Below are positions 1 to 7,126 of a stretch of 8,227 bases of DNA, piece after piece. The position numbers were made by a program, and so were the translations under genes. This DNA is from Bacteroidales bacterium (GTDB lineage: Bacteria > Bacteroidota > Bacteroidia > Bacteroidales > VadinHA17): assembly GCA_003520925.1 (NCBI GenBank), contig DOTV01000013.1, positions 10,823 through 19,049 of the forward strand, in the 5' to 3' direction. The notes under the pieces are model-generated. The model had not been told where the DNA came from and did not search any database. It was given only the letters and a program-made list of their open reading frames with translations. Position 1 is the first letter of the stretch; each line of letters begins with the position of its first letter.

Positions 1-515
1 GTGAGCATCGATTTAAAGCCCATATCAGCCACCCATGAACCAATCTGGTCTGAATAGATTAATTCTGTGTTCCTGAACGATGTTGTTTCAATGCCAAGAA
101 ATTTCTTCATCATTTCCCTGTGGGAATTAATCTGGCGCTCAAATTCACTCCTTGTTTTAATTGATGCCAGTGAATGAGATTCAGTCTCGGCAAGAAATTC
201 CACCATTCCGGTATCAGCAAGTTTCTTAAACGACTCCAGCACTTCAGGTGCATAAAGGCGAAACTGGTTTATTACCAAACCTGTAAGGGAAAAAGTTACT
301 TTAAACTTTCCCTTGTTTTTCAGGATCAGATCGAGCATGATTTCATTGGCCGGGAGATAACAATTCTCTGCCACCTTTCTCATGATTGACTCATTCGAGA
401 AATCATCATAATAATAATGGTCATGACCCAGGTCAAAGAACCTGTATCGTTTTAGCCTGAATGGCTGATGGACCTGAAAATAAAAGCATATTGCTTTTTT
501 GCCTGTTAAAATCAT
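1..515 (-). CDS. GH57 family alpha-amylase / alpha-glucanotransferase-like protein, N-terminal part (truncated by window edge)
   Basis: The reading frame starts at an ATG at 513-515 and runs off the left edge, giving 171 residues of a protein that is usually about 450-500 aa in this family. Visible GH57 signatures, in order, are HQP at residues 16-18 (conserved region 1), a VEFLAETESHSL segment at 105-116 (region 2) and FRNTELIYSD at 147-156, whose Glu151 is the probable catalytic nucleophile. A GSWVADMGFK stretch follows. The catalytic Asp and later motifs lie outside the window. There is no signal peptide, so it should be cytoplasmic. GH57 enzymes cleave or transfer alpha-1,4 (some alpha-1,6) glucan. 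Its start lies 2 bp after the stop of the upstream glycosyltransferase and shares a transcription unit with the debranching enzyme, which argues for a role in glycogen or maltodextrin turnover. Whether it is a hydrolase, a 4-alpha-glucanotransferase or a branching enzyme cannot be decided from this fragment. Confidence 0.9.
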   Translation of the reverse strand, partial: MILTGKKAICFYFQVHQPFRLKRYRFFDLGHDHYYYDDFSNESIMRKVAENCYLPANEIMLDLILKNKGKFKVTFSLTGLVINQFRLYAPEVLESFKKLADTGMVEFLAETESHSLASIKTRSEFERQINSHREMMKKFLGIETTSFRNTELIYSDQIGSWVADMGFKSML

Positions 516-517
516 AT

Positions 518-1816
518 CTAGTTCTTATTTTGCCAAATCACTCTGTAATAAATATCCCTGACGTGCCTTGCTGAATTATCCCATTTCAGCCTTACCACTT
601 CTTCCTTGCCATTCTTGATGAACATCTTCGAAAGGGCAGGATAGTTCAGGATGCCATAAATTGCATCGGCCATTGCGTCGATATCCCAGAAATCCGTCTT
701 AACGGCATGCGTCAGTATTTCGGAGACTCCCGACTGTTTGCTGATTATAACCGGAACATTTGATTGCATGGCCTCGAGAGGAGAGATCCCAAACGGCTCG
801 GAGACCGATGGCATAATGTACACATCGCTCATATTAAGCATCGTAAAGACATCCTTCCCTTTAAGGAAACCTGTAAAATGAAACCTGTCGGTAATCTTAA
901 GTGCTGCTGCTCTACGCATCATTCTTTCCATCATGTCACCGGAGCCTGCCATTACGAATCTTACATCGGGCATTACCTGAAGGACTTTATATGCAGCTTC
1001 GATAAAATACTCAGGACCCTTCTGCATGGTTATCCTTCCGAGGAAAGTAACTACTTTTTCATCAAATCCCTTATTTACAACTACATCCTGTGACATCTTG
1101 ACCGGTTCTACTGCATTGTAGACAGTCTCGACCTTATCAGGATTAATGTTGTATTTATTGATTACAATATCCCTTGTCAGATTACTAACAGTTATGATTT
1201 TTGAGGCAGCATCCATCCCAAGCTTTTCGATCCGGTAAACATCGGGGTTGACATTACCACCGCTGCGATCGAAATCGGTTGCATGAACATGTATCACAAG
1301 AGGCTTGCCGGAGACTTCCATTGCTGCTATACCTGCAGGATATGCCAGCCAGTCATGAGCATGTATTATATCAAACTCGTTTTCTTCAGCAATTACGGAA
1401 GCGACCACGGAATATTTGTATATCTCATCCATAAGTGAAGTGTCATATCTTCCGGAGAAGTCAACAGTACCCTCGTTGTTTGTCTGAACAATTAGCTTGT
1501 ATCCTGAAGTTTCCGAGTTGATCCTTGTCCAGAACTCCTCAGGATCGGTATAAGGTACAATTTTTGAAGAGATTTCAATCTGTTCAATAGGGCGTCTGAA
1601 TCCCTTATAATGAACCTGTTTGAAGGCAACAGGTATTTTATTGGCCCCGATCAGTCTTACTCTGCTCTGGTCCTCATCACCCCATGTCTTTGGGACAACG
1701 AAGATAACTTCAAGATCCTCCAGTGTTGACATACCTTTTGTCAGGCCATAACTGGCTGTACCTAATCCGCCGGAGATGTGTGGCGGAAATTCCCATCCGA
1801 ACATTAGTACCCGCAT
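518..1816 (-). CDS. Glycogen-synthase-like glycosyltransferase (GT-B fold, GT4/GT5 type)
   Basis: A 432-aa cytoplasmic protein with a complete GT-B fold. The N-terminal Rossmann half begins MRVLMFGWEFPP and carries a glycine loop GGLGT at residues 16-20 and HAHDW at 152-156. The C-terminal half has FLGRITMQKG at 258-267, where Arg261 and Lys266 are the expected phosphate-binding pair. The E-x7-E element lies in EPFGISPLE, Glu340 to Glu348. Length matches the compact (about 430-440 aa) glycogen synthases rather than the 480-aa GlgA type. The Lys of the GT5 KxGGL motif is replaced (ISGGL, residues 14-18), which makes it look closer to GT4 and leaves the sugar donor open (ADP-glucose, UDP-glucose, or glucose-1-phosphate acceptor use as in GlgM). 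Its position between a debranching enzyme (12-bp gap) and a GH57 enzyme (2-bp gap) supports alpha-1,4-glucan synthesis. Start at the ATG at 1814-1816; homologs I recall begin the same way. Confidence 0.92.
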   Translation of the reverse strand: MRVLMFGWEFPPHISGGLGTASYGLTKGMSTLEDLEVIFVVPKTWGDEDQSRVRLIGANKIPVAFKQVHYKGFRRPIEQIEISSKIVPYTDPEEFWTRINSETSGYKLIVQTNNEGTVDFSGRYDTSLMDEIYKYSVVASVIAEENEFDIIHAHDWLAYPAGIAAMEVSGKPLVIHVHATDFDRSGGNVNPDVYRIEKLGMDAASKIITVSNLTRDIVINKYNINPDKVETVYNAVEPVKMSQDVVVNKGFDEKVVTFLGRITMQKGPEYFIEAAYKVLQVMPDVRFVMAGSGDMMERMMRRAAALKITDRFHFTGFLKGKDVFTMLNMSDVYIMPSVSEPFGISPLEAMQSNVPVIISKQSGVSEILTHAVKTDFWDIDAMADAIYGILNYPALSKMFIKNGKEEVVRLKWDNSARHVRDIYYRVIWQNKN

Positions 1817-1828
1817 ATCACACCTGAT
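1817..1828 (-). promoter_or_regulatory. Shine-Dalgarno-like site before the glycosyltransferase
   Basis: In the 12-bp gap between the debranching enzyme stop (1829-1831) and the ATG at 1816, the minus strand reads AGGTG four bases upstream of the start. The other starts in the window show no such purine-rich match, as is normal in Bacteroidota. It may help the downstream cistron reinitiate, but it could be chance. Confidence 0.3.
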
Positions 1829-3784
1829 TTATAAATTTGAAAATTTGTTTTCCAGAAGATCGATTATTCTCAGAACCTCACCAACACTCCATGCCTGTGA
1901 AATGGTACCATTGGGGGCATGAGGAGGATCCCCGTCATAAATCTCTGAAATAGTGCTTACACCGTGTTCACTCATAACCTCTTCAAGTCCGAAAATAAGC
2001 TTCTTTACTCTTTGTTCACCCTGTTTTCCATAAACTTTAAGCCAGCCTTCACAGAATGGTCCGAACAACCACGGCCATACGGTTCCGTTATGATAAGCAT
2101 TGTCCCTTTCTTCCTGGTTTCCGTGATAAGTACCCTTGTACAGAGGATTTCCGGGAGAAAGGGTCCTGAGCCCTCGAGGTGTCACAAGCTCTTTATCTGC
2201 AATATCCAATACTCTTTTCATCTCGTCCTTTGTAAGCATGGAGTACGGAAGTGAAACTGCAATAACCATATTAGGTCTTACAAAATAGTTCTTTCCTTCA
2301 TCGTCGTTTACATAGTCAGCAAGATATCCCCTCTTACTGTCACAGAACATATCATGGAAAGAATTGCTTATCAGTGCAGGCAGGTTCTCATTTTCCTTAA
2401 CAAACTTACGATCCCTGGCCTGCTTTGCCATATCAAGAGCAAAACAAACTGCATTGTACCACAGTGCGTTAATTTCAACTGCATAACCTTTTCTCTGGGT
2501 AACAGGGATCCCGTTTACCACTGCATCCATCCATGTGAGCGATTTTCCGGGCGCACCTGCATATATCAGTCCGTTTTCCCTCATGACTATATTAAAGGCA
2601 GTACCGTTTTTATAAGCATTAAGAACTGATTTCAATGCCTCACCGTAGCGCTCCCATGCATCTGTCCCGCCATTCTCGAGGTATTGCTGAACCGACCAGA
2701 AGAACCACAACGGAGCGTCAACCGAATTGAATGCCGGATTGCCGATGTTGCCCATATTCGGGAACAGACCATCCTTCATCCTTGCCACCTGGGTATCGAG
2801 GATTTCCCTGTAGAGCTGAAGCTTTTTACCCGTACGCGCCAGCGCGAGTCCCGGAAGGGCAATAAATGTATCCCTTCCCCACGATCCGAACCATGGGTAA
2901 CCGGCAATGATAAGGGTCTTTCCATGTCGTTTTTCAATAAACTGCTGGGCGGCATTTTTCAGGCAGTTTATAAAATTACTTCTGGGGATCTTGCCATTGA
3001 CGGTTTTAGTAAATTTGGCTTTAAAACCTGATGGTTTTTCTTCCTTTGTCGAAGCCGAAAAAACTATCACATCACCTTCTTTAGCTTCAACTTCAAAGAA
3101 GCCCGGCGTAAACAAATCTTCGGAATAATCATAACCTCTCTTCTGCTCTTCAGTGTACTCAATCCCAAGGTACCAGTCAGGTACATGAATAAACTCGGCT
3201 TTTTGTGAGAACTGCATATGGAGGTAAGGAAATCCCTCATAGAGCCTCATTTTAATACCGCATTCAACAGGATCCACTTTTGTATTTGCTGAAAGGTTGG
3301 CATGTGTCAGCTCATGAATATTCCTGAAAGCCAGAAAAGGCCTGATCTGAAGTTTCATCGGTTCAGATGCTTCGAGAATAGTGAACCGGGCAAGATACTG
3401 CTCCTCATAATGGACAAGAAGCCTTTCATGTTTTAGCTTTACCCCTCCTACCCTGTAAATTCTTGAAGGAATTCCATCCATCTCCAGCTCTTCGATATAC
3501 TTATGGCCCTTCGGACTGTAATAATCTCCCTTATATTTCCTTATTCCGGTATTGAAGCTTCTGTCATTATTCACTACCGTTGCATCGAGTGACGACAGAA
3601 GGACATACCTCTCACCTCCGAAAGCATCGACCGGACATACAAGCAAACCATGGTACTTGCGGGTATTGCATCCGACAATTGTAGTGGAAGAGTAAGAACC
3701 AGCCCTGTTGGTTCTGATCATCTCTCTTGACAGGGAGTATTCGAGGTTAATAATCTGACTCTTTTCAAACTTTATATAACTCAT
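1829..3784 (-). CDS. Glycogen debranching enzyme (amylo-alpha-1,6-glucosidase, GH133 type)
   Basis: A 651-aa cytoplasmic protein, the normal length for the bacterial two-domain form. The N-terminal half is the GDE_N beta-sandwich domain, with conserved RTNRAGSYSS at 24-33 and NTRKYHGLLV at 40-49. The C-terminal (alpha/alpha)6 catalytic domain has AGYPWFGSWGRDTF at 294-307, NSVDAP with Asp356, TWMD with Asp420, AYHNGTVWPW at 563-572 and SEIYDGDPPH with Glu614. By position relative to the C-terminus of eukaryotic debranching enzymes, Glu614 is the likely catalytic base and Asp356 or Asp420 the acid; this assignment is inferred. It hydrolyses alpha-1,6 branch stubs of glycogen, releasing glucose. 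The separate 4-alpha-glucanotransferase domain of eukaryotic GDE is absent; the GH57 enzyme downstream might fill that role. I chose the ATG at 3782-3784 over a TTG two codons upstream (3788-3790), since homologs begin MSY-K-F. First gene of the leftward operon. Confidence 0.95.
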   Translation of the reverse strand: MSYIKFEKSQIINLEYSLSREMIRTNRAGSYSSTTIVGCNTRKYHGLLVCPVDAFGGERYVLLSSLDATVVNNDRSFNTGIRKYKGDYYSPKGHKYIEELEMDGIPSRIYRVGGVKLKHERLLVHYEEQYLARFTILEASEPMKLQIRPFLAFRNIHELTHANLSANTKVDPVECGIKMRLYEGFPYLHMQFSQKAEFIHVPDWYLGIEYTEEQKRGYDYSEDLFTPGFFEVEAKEGDVIVFSASTKEEKPSGFKAKFTKTVNGKIPRSNFINCLKNAAQQFIEKRHGKTLIIAGYPWFGSWGRDTFIALPGLALARTGKKLQLYREILDTQVARMKDGLFPNMGNIGNPAFNSVDAPLWFFWSVQQYLENGGTDAWERYGEALKSVLNAYKNGTAFNIVMRENGLIYAGAPGKSLTWMDAVVNGIPVTQRKGYAVEINALWYNAVCFALDMAKQARDRKFVKENENLPALISNSFHDMFCDSKRGYLADYVNDDEGKNYFVRPNMVIAVSLPYSMLTKDEMKRVLDIADKELVTPRGLRTLSPGNPLYKGTYHGNQEERDNAYHNGTVWPWLFGPFCEGWLKVYGKQGEQRVKKLIFGLEEVMSEHGVSTISEIYDGDPPHAPNGTISQAWSVGEVLRIIDLLENKFSNL

Positions 3785-3818
3785 AAACAATTCTTTATAA
3801 TACTGTACTAAAAAGTTT

Positions 3819-3850
3819 TTAAGTTAATGAATTTTATTGAACATTCCAAA
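3819..3850 (-). promoter_or_regulatory. Candidate leftward promoter for the glycogen operon
   Basis: On the minus strand TTTG (3847-3850) is followed after 20 bases by TAACTTAA (3819-3826). This resembles the Bacteroidota primary-sigma consensus TTTG-N19-TAnnTTTG, with the last two -7 bases mismatched and a spacer one base long. Transcription would begin near 3812, leaving a leader of about 28 nt before the ATG at 3784. It is the only reasonable match I found between the two divergent genes on this strand. Confidence 0.3.
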
Positions 3851-3958
3851 GCAACCTTCCCAATGATGGAAAAATGTTGATATTCCTGTTTTGCTTTATG
3901 ATGCATTCCGGTAAACATTATAAAATCAGCTCCGGGCGTTCTCTGATAAAAAAAAGAG

Positions 3959-3966
3959 TAACTTTG
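3959..3966 (+). promoter_or_regulatory. Bacteroidota -7 promoter box (TAnnTTTG) for the lipoprotein-lpxH unit
   Basis: TAACTTTG is a perfect match to the TAnnTTTG -7 element recognised by the Bacteroidota primary sigma factor. The -33 region at 3936-3940 (GCGTT) is only a poor match to TTTG. Expected transcription start is a few bases downstream, near 3972, giving a leader of about 37 nt, very A/T-rich and without a Shine-Dalgarno sequence, before the ATG at 4009. No operator or riboswitch fold was recognised in the 224-bp divergent intergenic region (3785-4008). Confidence 0.55.
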
Positions 3967-4008
3967 CATCTCAATAAAATATTCTAATTAACAAATATTA
4001 TTCTCTGT

Positions 4009-5172
4009 ATGAACAGAAAACTGGGAATTCTTTTAGCAGCCGCATCCATATTTGCAGGCTGCGGTGATAAAACTTCTGAAATATCCGGTATCCTTGAGAA
4101 TCCATTGCCCCGACAGTATATTTTTCTGCAGGAGCTTAAACCTAATGAGCTTCTAAATGTCGATTCCGCCATAGTTTCGGAAGATGGTAGTTTTGAATTC
4201 AAAAGGAAGGTAAAATTCCCGTCTTTTTATCTGCTCAAAATTAATCAAAATAACTTCCTGACAATGCTTATTGAACCAGGAGAGAAAATAAAAATGACCT
4301 CTCACTTCGATTCATTGAATTATCCGGTTGCTGTTATCGGATCAAAAGGGACAAAGCTCATTGCAGATTATAACAGACTATTGATTAAAACAAGAAACAA
4401 AATAAGCCGGCTTAACGATATTTACAACAGTAATTCAGGCAGGCCCGATGTGGCAAAGGTTATCGATTCCCTTGACAACCTTGGTGACGGCTATCTGAAT
4501 GATATGAACAGATTTGCCAAAAAATATATTGACGATAACCTTACTTCTCTCGCAACAATACCGGTCCTGTATTCACAGTTAACCCAGGAAATATATATAC
4601 TTGATCCTCAGAAAGATTTATCATATTTCCTGAAAGTCGATTCTTCATTGTTCAAAAAATATCCTGAATATGGTCCTGTAATTGATCTGCACAATCAGAT
4701 AAAAGAGATGGTTGCTTACTATGATGGTAAAGAATTAGCAAAACCCAATCCGGGAGAAAGAAATGTTGCTCCCGAGATTGCTCTGCCTTCACCTGAAGGT
4801 GATACAATTAAGCTTTCTTCGACAAGAGGTTCTTTCGTATTACTCGATTTCTGGGCCTCATGGTGTGCTCCCTGCCGGACAGAAAACCCCAATCTGGTCA
4901 AGGCCTGGAATTTGTACCGCAACAAGGGTTTCAAAATTTACCAGGTTTCGCTTGATAAAACAAAGGAGGCCTGGATAAAAGGTATCAATGATGACGGACT
5001 TGATAAATGGATCCACGTAAGTGATGTCAGCTACTGGCAATCCATCGTTGTACCTCTGTATAATATTGAATCAATCCCGGCTAATTACCTGCTCGACAAG
5101 GAAGGCAGGATAATTGCCTCAAACCTCAGGGGAGATGCGCTGCAAAGAAAACTTGCTGAAATATTTAAATAA
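4009..5172 (+). CDS. TlpA-family thiol-disulfide oxidoreductase lipoprotein (DUF4369 + thioredoxin-like, CAPC active site)
   Basis: A 387-aa lipoprotein. The N-terminus has two basic residues, a short hydrophobic stretch and a lipobox FAGC with Cys18 as lipidation site, so the mature protein is anchored in the envelope facing the periplasm. Domains in order are a DUF4369 beta-rich region (about 25-120, including LIEPGEKIKM), a charged helical linker (about 120-245) and a TlpA/AhpC-TSA-like thioredoxin fold (about 252-387). The fold carries FWASWCAPC at 281-289 (Cys286, Cys289), a KGFKIYQVSLD strand and the cis-Pro loop SIPAN (Pro357). The intact WCxxC predicts disulfide reductase activity on periplasmic or surface proteins; the natural substrate is unknown. 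It is the first gene of a rightward unit, 37 bp before a same-length paralog. ATG at 4009 is the only start that yields a complete signal peptide. Confidence 0.94.
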   Translation: MNRKLGILLAAASIFAGCGDKTSEISGILENPLPRQYIFLQELKPNELLNVDSAIVSEDGSFEFKRKVKFPSFYLLKINQNNFLTMLIEPGEKIKMTSHFDSLNYPVAVIGSKGTKLIADYNRLLIKTRNKISRLNDIYNSNSGRPDVAKVIDSLDNLGDGYLNDMNRFAKKYIDDNLTSLATIPVLYSQLTQEIYILDPQKDLSYFLKVDSSLFKKYPEYGPVIDLHNQIKEMVAYYDGKELAKPNPGERNVAPEIALPSPEGDTIKLSSTRGSFVLLDFWASWCAPCRTENPNLVKAWNLYRNKGFKIYQVSLDKTKEAWIKGINDDGLDKWIHVSDVSYWQSIVVPLYNIESIPANYLLDKEGRIIASNLRGDALQRKLAEIFK

Positions 5173-5209
5173 ACCAATAACCAAATCCGGAAAACGGTAA
5201 TCTGATTTT

Positions 5210-6373
5210 ATGATGAAAAGAACATTGCTTCTTCTGCTTCCACTCCTTCTTTTTGCAGGGTGCCAGAACAAAAATAAATTCACTGTAAAAGGGGTAATAA
5301 AGGACCCTCATAAAAAAGCCCTCACACTTAACAGGGTCGATGTCAACAGGCTGGTGCTTCTCGATTCATCTGAAATAGGAAGCAACGGGAACTTTAAGTT
5401 CAGAGTAAAATCAACCGGTCCTGAATTCTATCAGATTGGTTATTCTGATTCGGATTTTGTCACTTTGCTTGCTGAACCAGGAGAAAAAATCCAGATATCA
5501 TTTAATGGCAAAACAACCTCAGGCGACTATACTGTAACTGGATCGAAGGGCTCAGAGGACGTCAGGATGCTTGATATGAGGCTTGCAACTGCTAAAAGAA
5601 AACTCGATTCCCTCAGGGTGGTTTATGCCGAATCGTCGGGTAAACCCGGCTTCGATGAAAATAAGAGCCGGCTCGAAAATGAATTCAGCGATATTCTTAA
5701 GGAGTTACGGAAGAAAAACATTGAATTCATTATAAGCAATACAAAATCGATGGCTTCACTTAAAGCAATTTATCAGAAAATCGATGATAACTCTTATGTC
5801 CTTAATGAACCGCGCGATCTGCAATATATGAAAATAATCTCCGACTCACTGGGGCGATATTATCCGGGATCAAAAAATGTAAAGGCACTTGCCGAAGATC
5901 TTAAAAACGAATTGAACCGTATGTATTCTAATCAGATACAGAGCATGGCCGCCAAATCTCCTGTAGCAAAACTGGATCCTGATCTGAAAGACATCAACGG
6001 AAAGAGAATAGCTTTATCCTCTCTGAAAGGGAAAGTCGTTTTACTGACTTTCTGGTCGGTCGACTCAAAAGAATGCATAACTGAAAATCTACAGTTCAAG
6101 GAGATATATAAAACCTTCAGGAAAAAAGGTTTTGAAATTTACCAGATAAATGTTGACGAAAGTGAGCAAAAATGGAGGGATGAAGTGCGGTTTGATGAGC
6201 TCCCCTGGATAAACACAAGGGAGGATGACCCGCTTAGTCCCGCCAATGCAATTCTCTTCAATGTCACAAGCCTACCGGCCAATTTTCTGTTTGACCGCGA
6301 CGGAACTATTATAGGATCCAACCTTCATGGACGGGCGCTGCAGATTAAGTTAAATCAATTATTTAATGATTAG
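5210..6373 (+). CDS. TlpA-like lipoprotein paralog with degenerate redox site (SKEC instead of CxxC)
   Basis: A 387-aa paralog of the preceding gene with the same layout: Leu-rich signal peptide and lipobox FAGC (Cys18), DUF4369-like region (about 22-120), charged helical linker with many Lys/Glu/Asp (about 120-250) and thioredoxin-like domain (about 252-387). The active site is altered. WCAPC of the first copy is DSKEC here, at the same residue numbers (Ser286, Cys289), so the N-terminal nucleophilic Cys and the preceding Trp are gone. The rest of the fold is kept: GKVVLLTFW, KGFEIYQINVD, cis-Pro loop SLPAN (Pro356) and a shared C-terminal SNL-G-ALQ-KL pattern. Family knowledge says SxxC cannot do normal dithiol exchange, so it may bind substrate, act as a monothiol, or pair with the active copy; these are inferences. 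Starts at ATGATG (5210 or 5213), no clear Shine-Dalgarno. Stop TAG lies 9 bp before lpxH and in its frame. Confidence 0.92.
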   Translation: MMKRTLLLLLPLLLFAGCQNKNKFTVKGVIKDPHKKALTLNRVDVNRLVLLDSSEIGSNGNFKFRVKSTGPEFYQIGYSDSDFVTLLAEPGEKIQISFNGKTTSGDYTVTGSKGSEDVRMLDMRLATAKRKLDSLRVVYAESSGKPGFDENKSRLENEFSDILKELRKKNIEFIISNTKSMASLKAIYQKIDDNSYVLNEPRDLQYMKIISDSLGRYYPGSKNVKALAEDLKNELNRMYSNQIQSMAAKSPVAKLDPDLKDINGKRIALSSLKGKVVLLTFWSVDSKECITENLQFKEIYKTFRKKGFEIYQINVDESEQKWRDEVRFDELPWINTREDDPLSPANAILFNVTSLPANFLFDRDGTIIGSNLHGRALQIKLNQLFND

Positions 6374-6382
6374 CATTCGGAA

Positions 6383-7126
6383 TTGAAAGAACTGGGGAAA
6401 ATATACTTTGCATCTGATTTTCATCTTGGTCTCAAAGCCGGTGGCGATCCTGCCGAACGCGAAAAAAAGGTGGTAAAGTGGCTGAATGCAATAGCCCCTG
6501 ATGCCAGGGAAATATTCCTTGTTGGAGACATTTTTGATTTCTGGTGGGAATACAAGCTTGTAGTCCCCCGCGGATTTACAAGGTTTTTGGGGACAGTTTC
6601 GGCTGTGACCGATTCGGGTATACCTGTCCACTTCTTTACGGGCAACCACGATATGTGGGTGGGGAATTATCTTTCTGATGAGTGCGGAGTAAAAATTCAT
6701 ACTTCTCCCCATACTCAGACGATCGACGGGAAGAAATTCCATATTGCTCACGGGGAAGGTCTCGGCAGCAGAAGCACAGGCTATAAGATTCTTCTGTCAA
6801 TATTCCGGAACAGGCAACTCCGTGCAATGTATTCCATGCTGCATCCACGAATAGGTATTGGTATCGGACATAAATGGTCTCTTAATTCAAGACTTGGAAA
6901 AGGAATAACTCTCGATTTTCTGGGTGAGGAAAAAGAAGATCTTATAAGATATTCCCGATCGGTGCTTGAAAATGATAAAATCGACTATTTCATTTTTGGC
7001 CACCGTCATCTTGCACTTGACTACGAGCCTGAACAGGGCAGCCACATTGTTTTCCTCGGTGACTGGATCAGGGAAGGTAGTTACGCTGAATGGAATGATA
7101 GCAAGCTGATTTTAAGGGTATTCTGA
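6383..7126 (+). CDS. lpxH: UDP-2,3-diacylglucosamine diphosphatase (LpxH-type metallophosphoesterase)
   Basis: A 247-aa calcineurin-like phosphoesterase. All metal-site motifs are present: DFHLG (Asp12, His14), VGDIFDFWWEYK (Asp49), TGNHDMW (Asn88, His89), AHGEGLG (His123) and FGHRHL (His207, His209). The FDFWWEYK segment and the length are typical of LpxH rather than of general phosphodiesterases. LpxH hydrolyses UDP-2,3-diacylglucosamine to lipid X (2,3-diacylglucosamine 1-phosphate) and UMP, the fourth step of lipid A synthesis, at the inner face of the cytoplasmic membrane. The only start between the upstream in-frame TAG (6371-6373) and the first conserved residues is TTG at 6383; homologs begin only a few residues before YFASDFHLG, which supports it. 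It lies 9 bp after the second lipoprotein and is probably cotranscribed with the pair. Its stop directly abuts that of the convergent SiaB-like gene. A related UDP-sugar pyrophosphatase is the main alternative. Confidence 0.9.
   Translation: MKELGKIYFASDFHLGLKAGGDPAEREKKVVKWLNAIAPDAREIFLVGDIFDFWWEYKLVVPRGFTRFLGTVSAVTDSGIPVHFFTGNHDMWVGNYLSDECGVKIHTSPHTQTIDGKKFHIAHGEGLGSRSTGYKILLSIFRNRQLRAMYSMLHPRIGIGIGHKWSLNSRLGKGITLDFLGEEKEDLIRYSRSVLENDKIDYFIFGHRHLALDYEPEQGSHIVFLGDWIREGSYAEWNDSKLILRVF

Noticed and set aside
174..389. Plus-strand open frame of 71 codons
   Set aside because: Lies wholly antisense to the GH57 coding region, whose protein shows clear family motifs; no start context or recognisable protein.
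764..1093. Plus-strand open frame of 109 codons
   Set aside because: Antisense shadow of the glycosyltransferase C-terminal half; Cys/His-rich low-plausibility protein.
1964..3128. Several plus-strand open frames of 73-115 codons
   Set aside because: All overlap the well-supported debranching enzyme on the opposite strand and resemble no known protein.
3941..3960. Run of eight A's as a possible terminator or slippage site
   Set aside because: No stem precedes or follows it and it lies just upstream of a promoter box; simply A/T-rich intergenic DNA.
3979..4003. Repeated AATATT hexamers as an operator
   Set aside because: AATATT is self-palindromic and expected by chance in such A/T-rich leader DNA; no further symmetry around it.
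6359..6751. Minus-strand open frame of 130 codons
   Set aside because: Antisense to the metal-binding half of lpxH; no promoter and no recognisable domain.
5210..7126. Lipoprotein-LpxH fusion by TAG readthrough
   Set aside because: The frames do coincide, but a lipid-anchored periplasmic domain fused to a cytoplasmic lipid A enzyme makes no topological sense, and each protein is complete alone.
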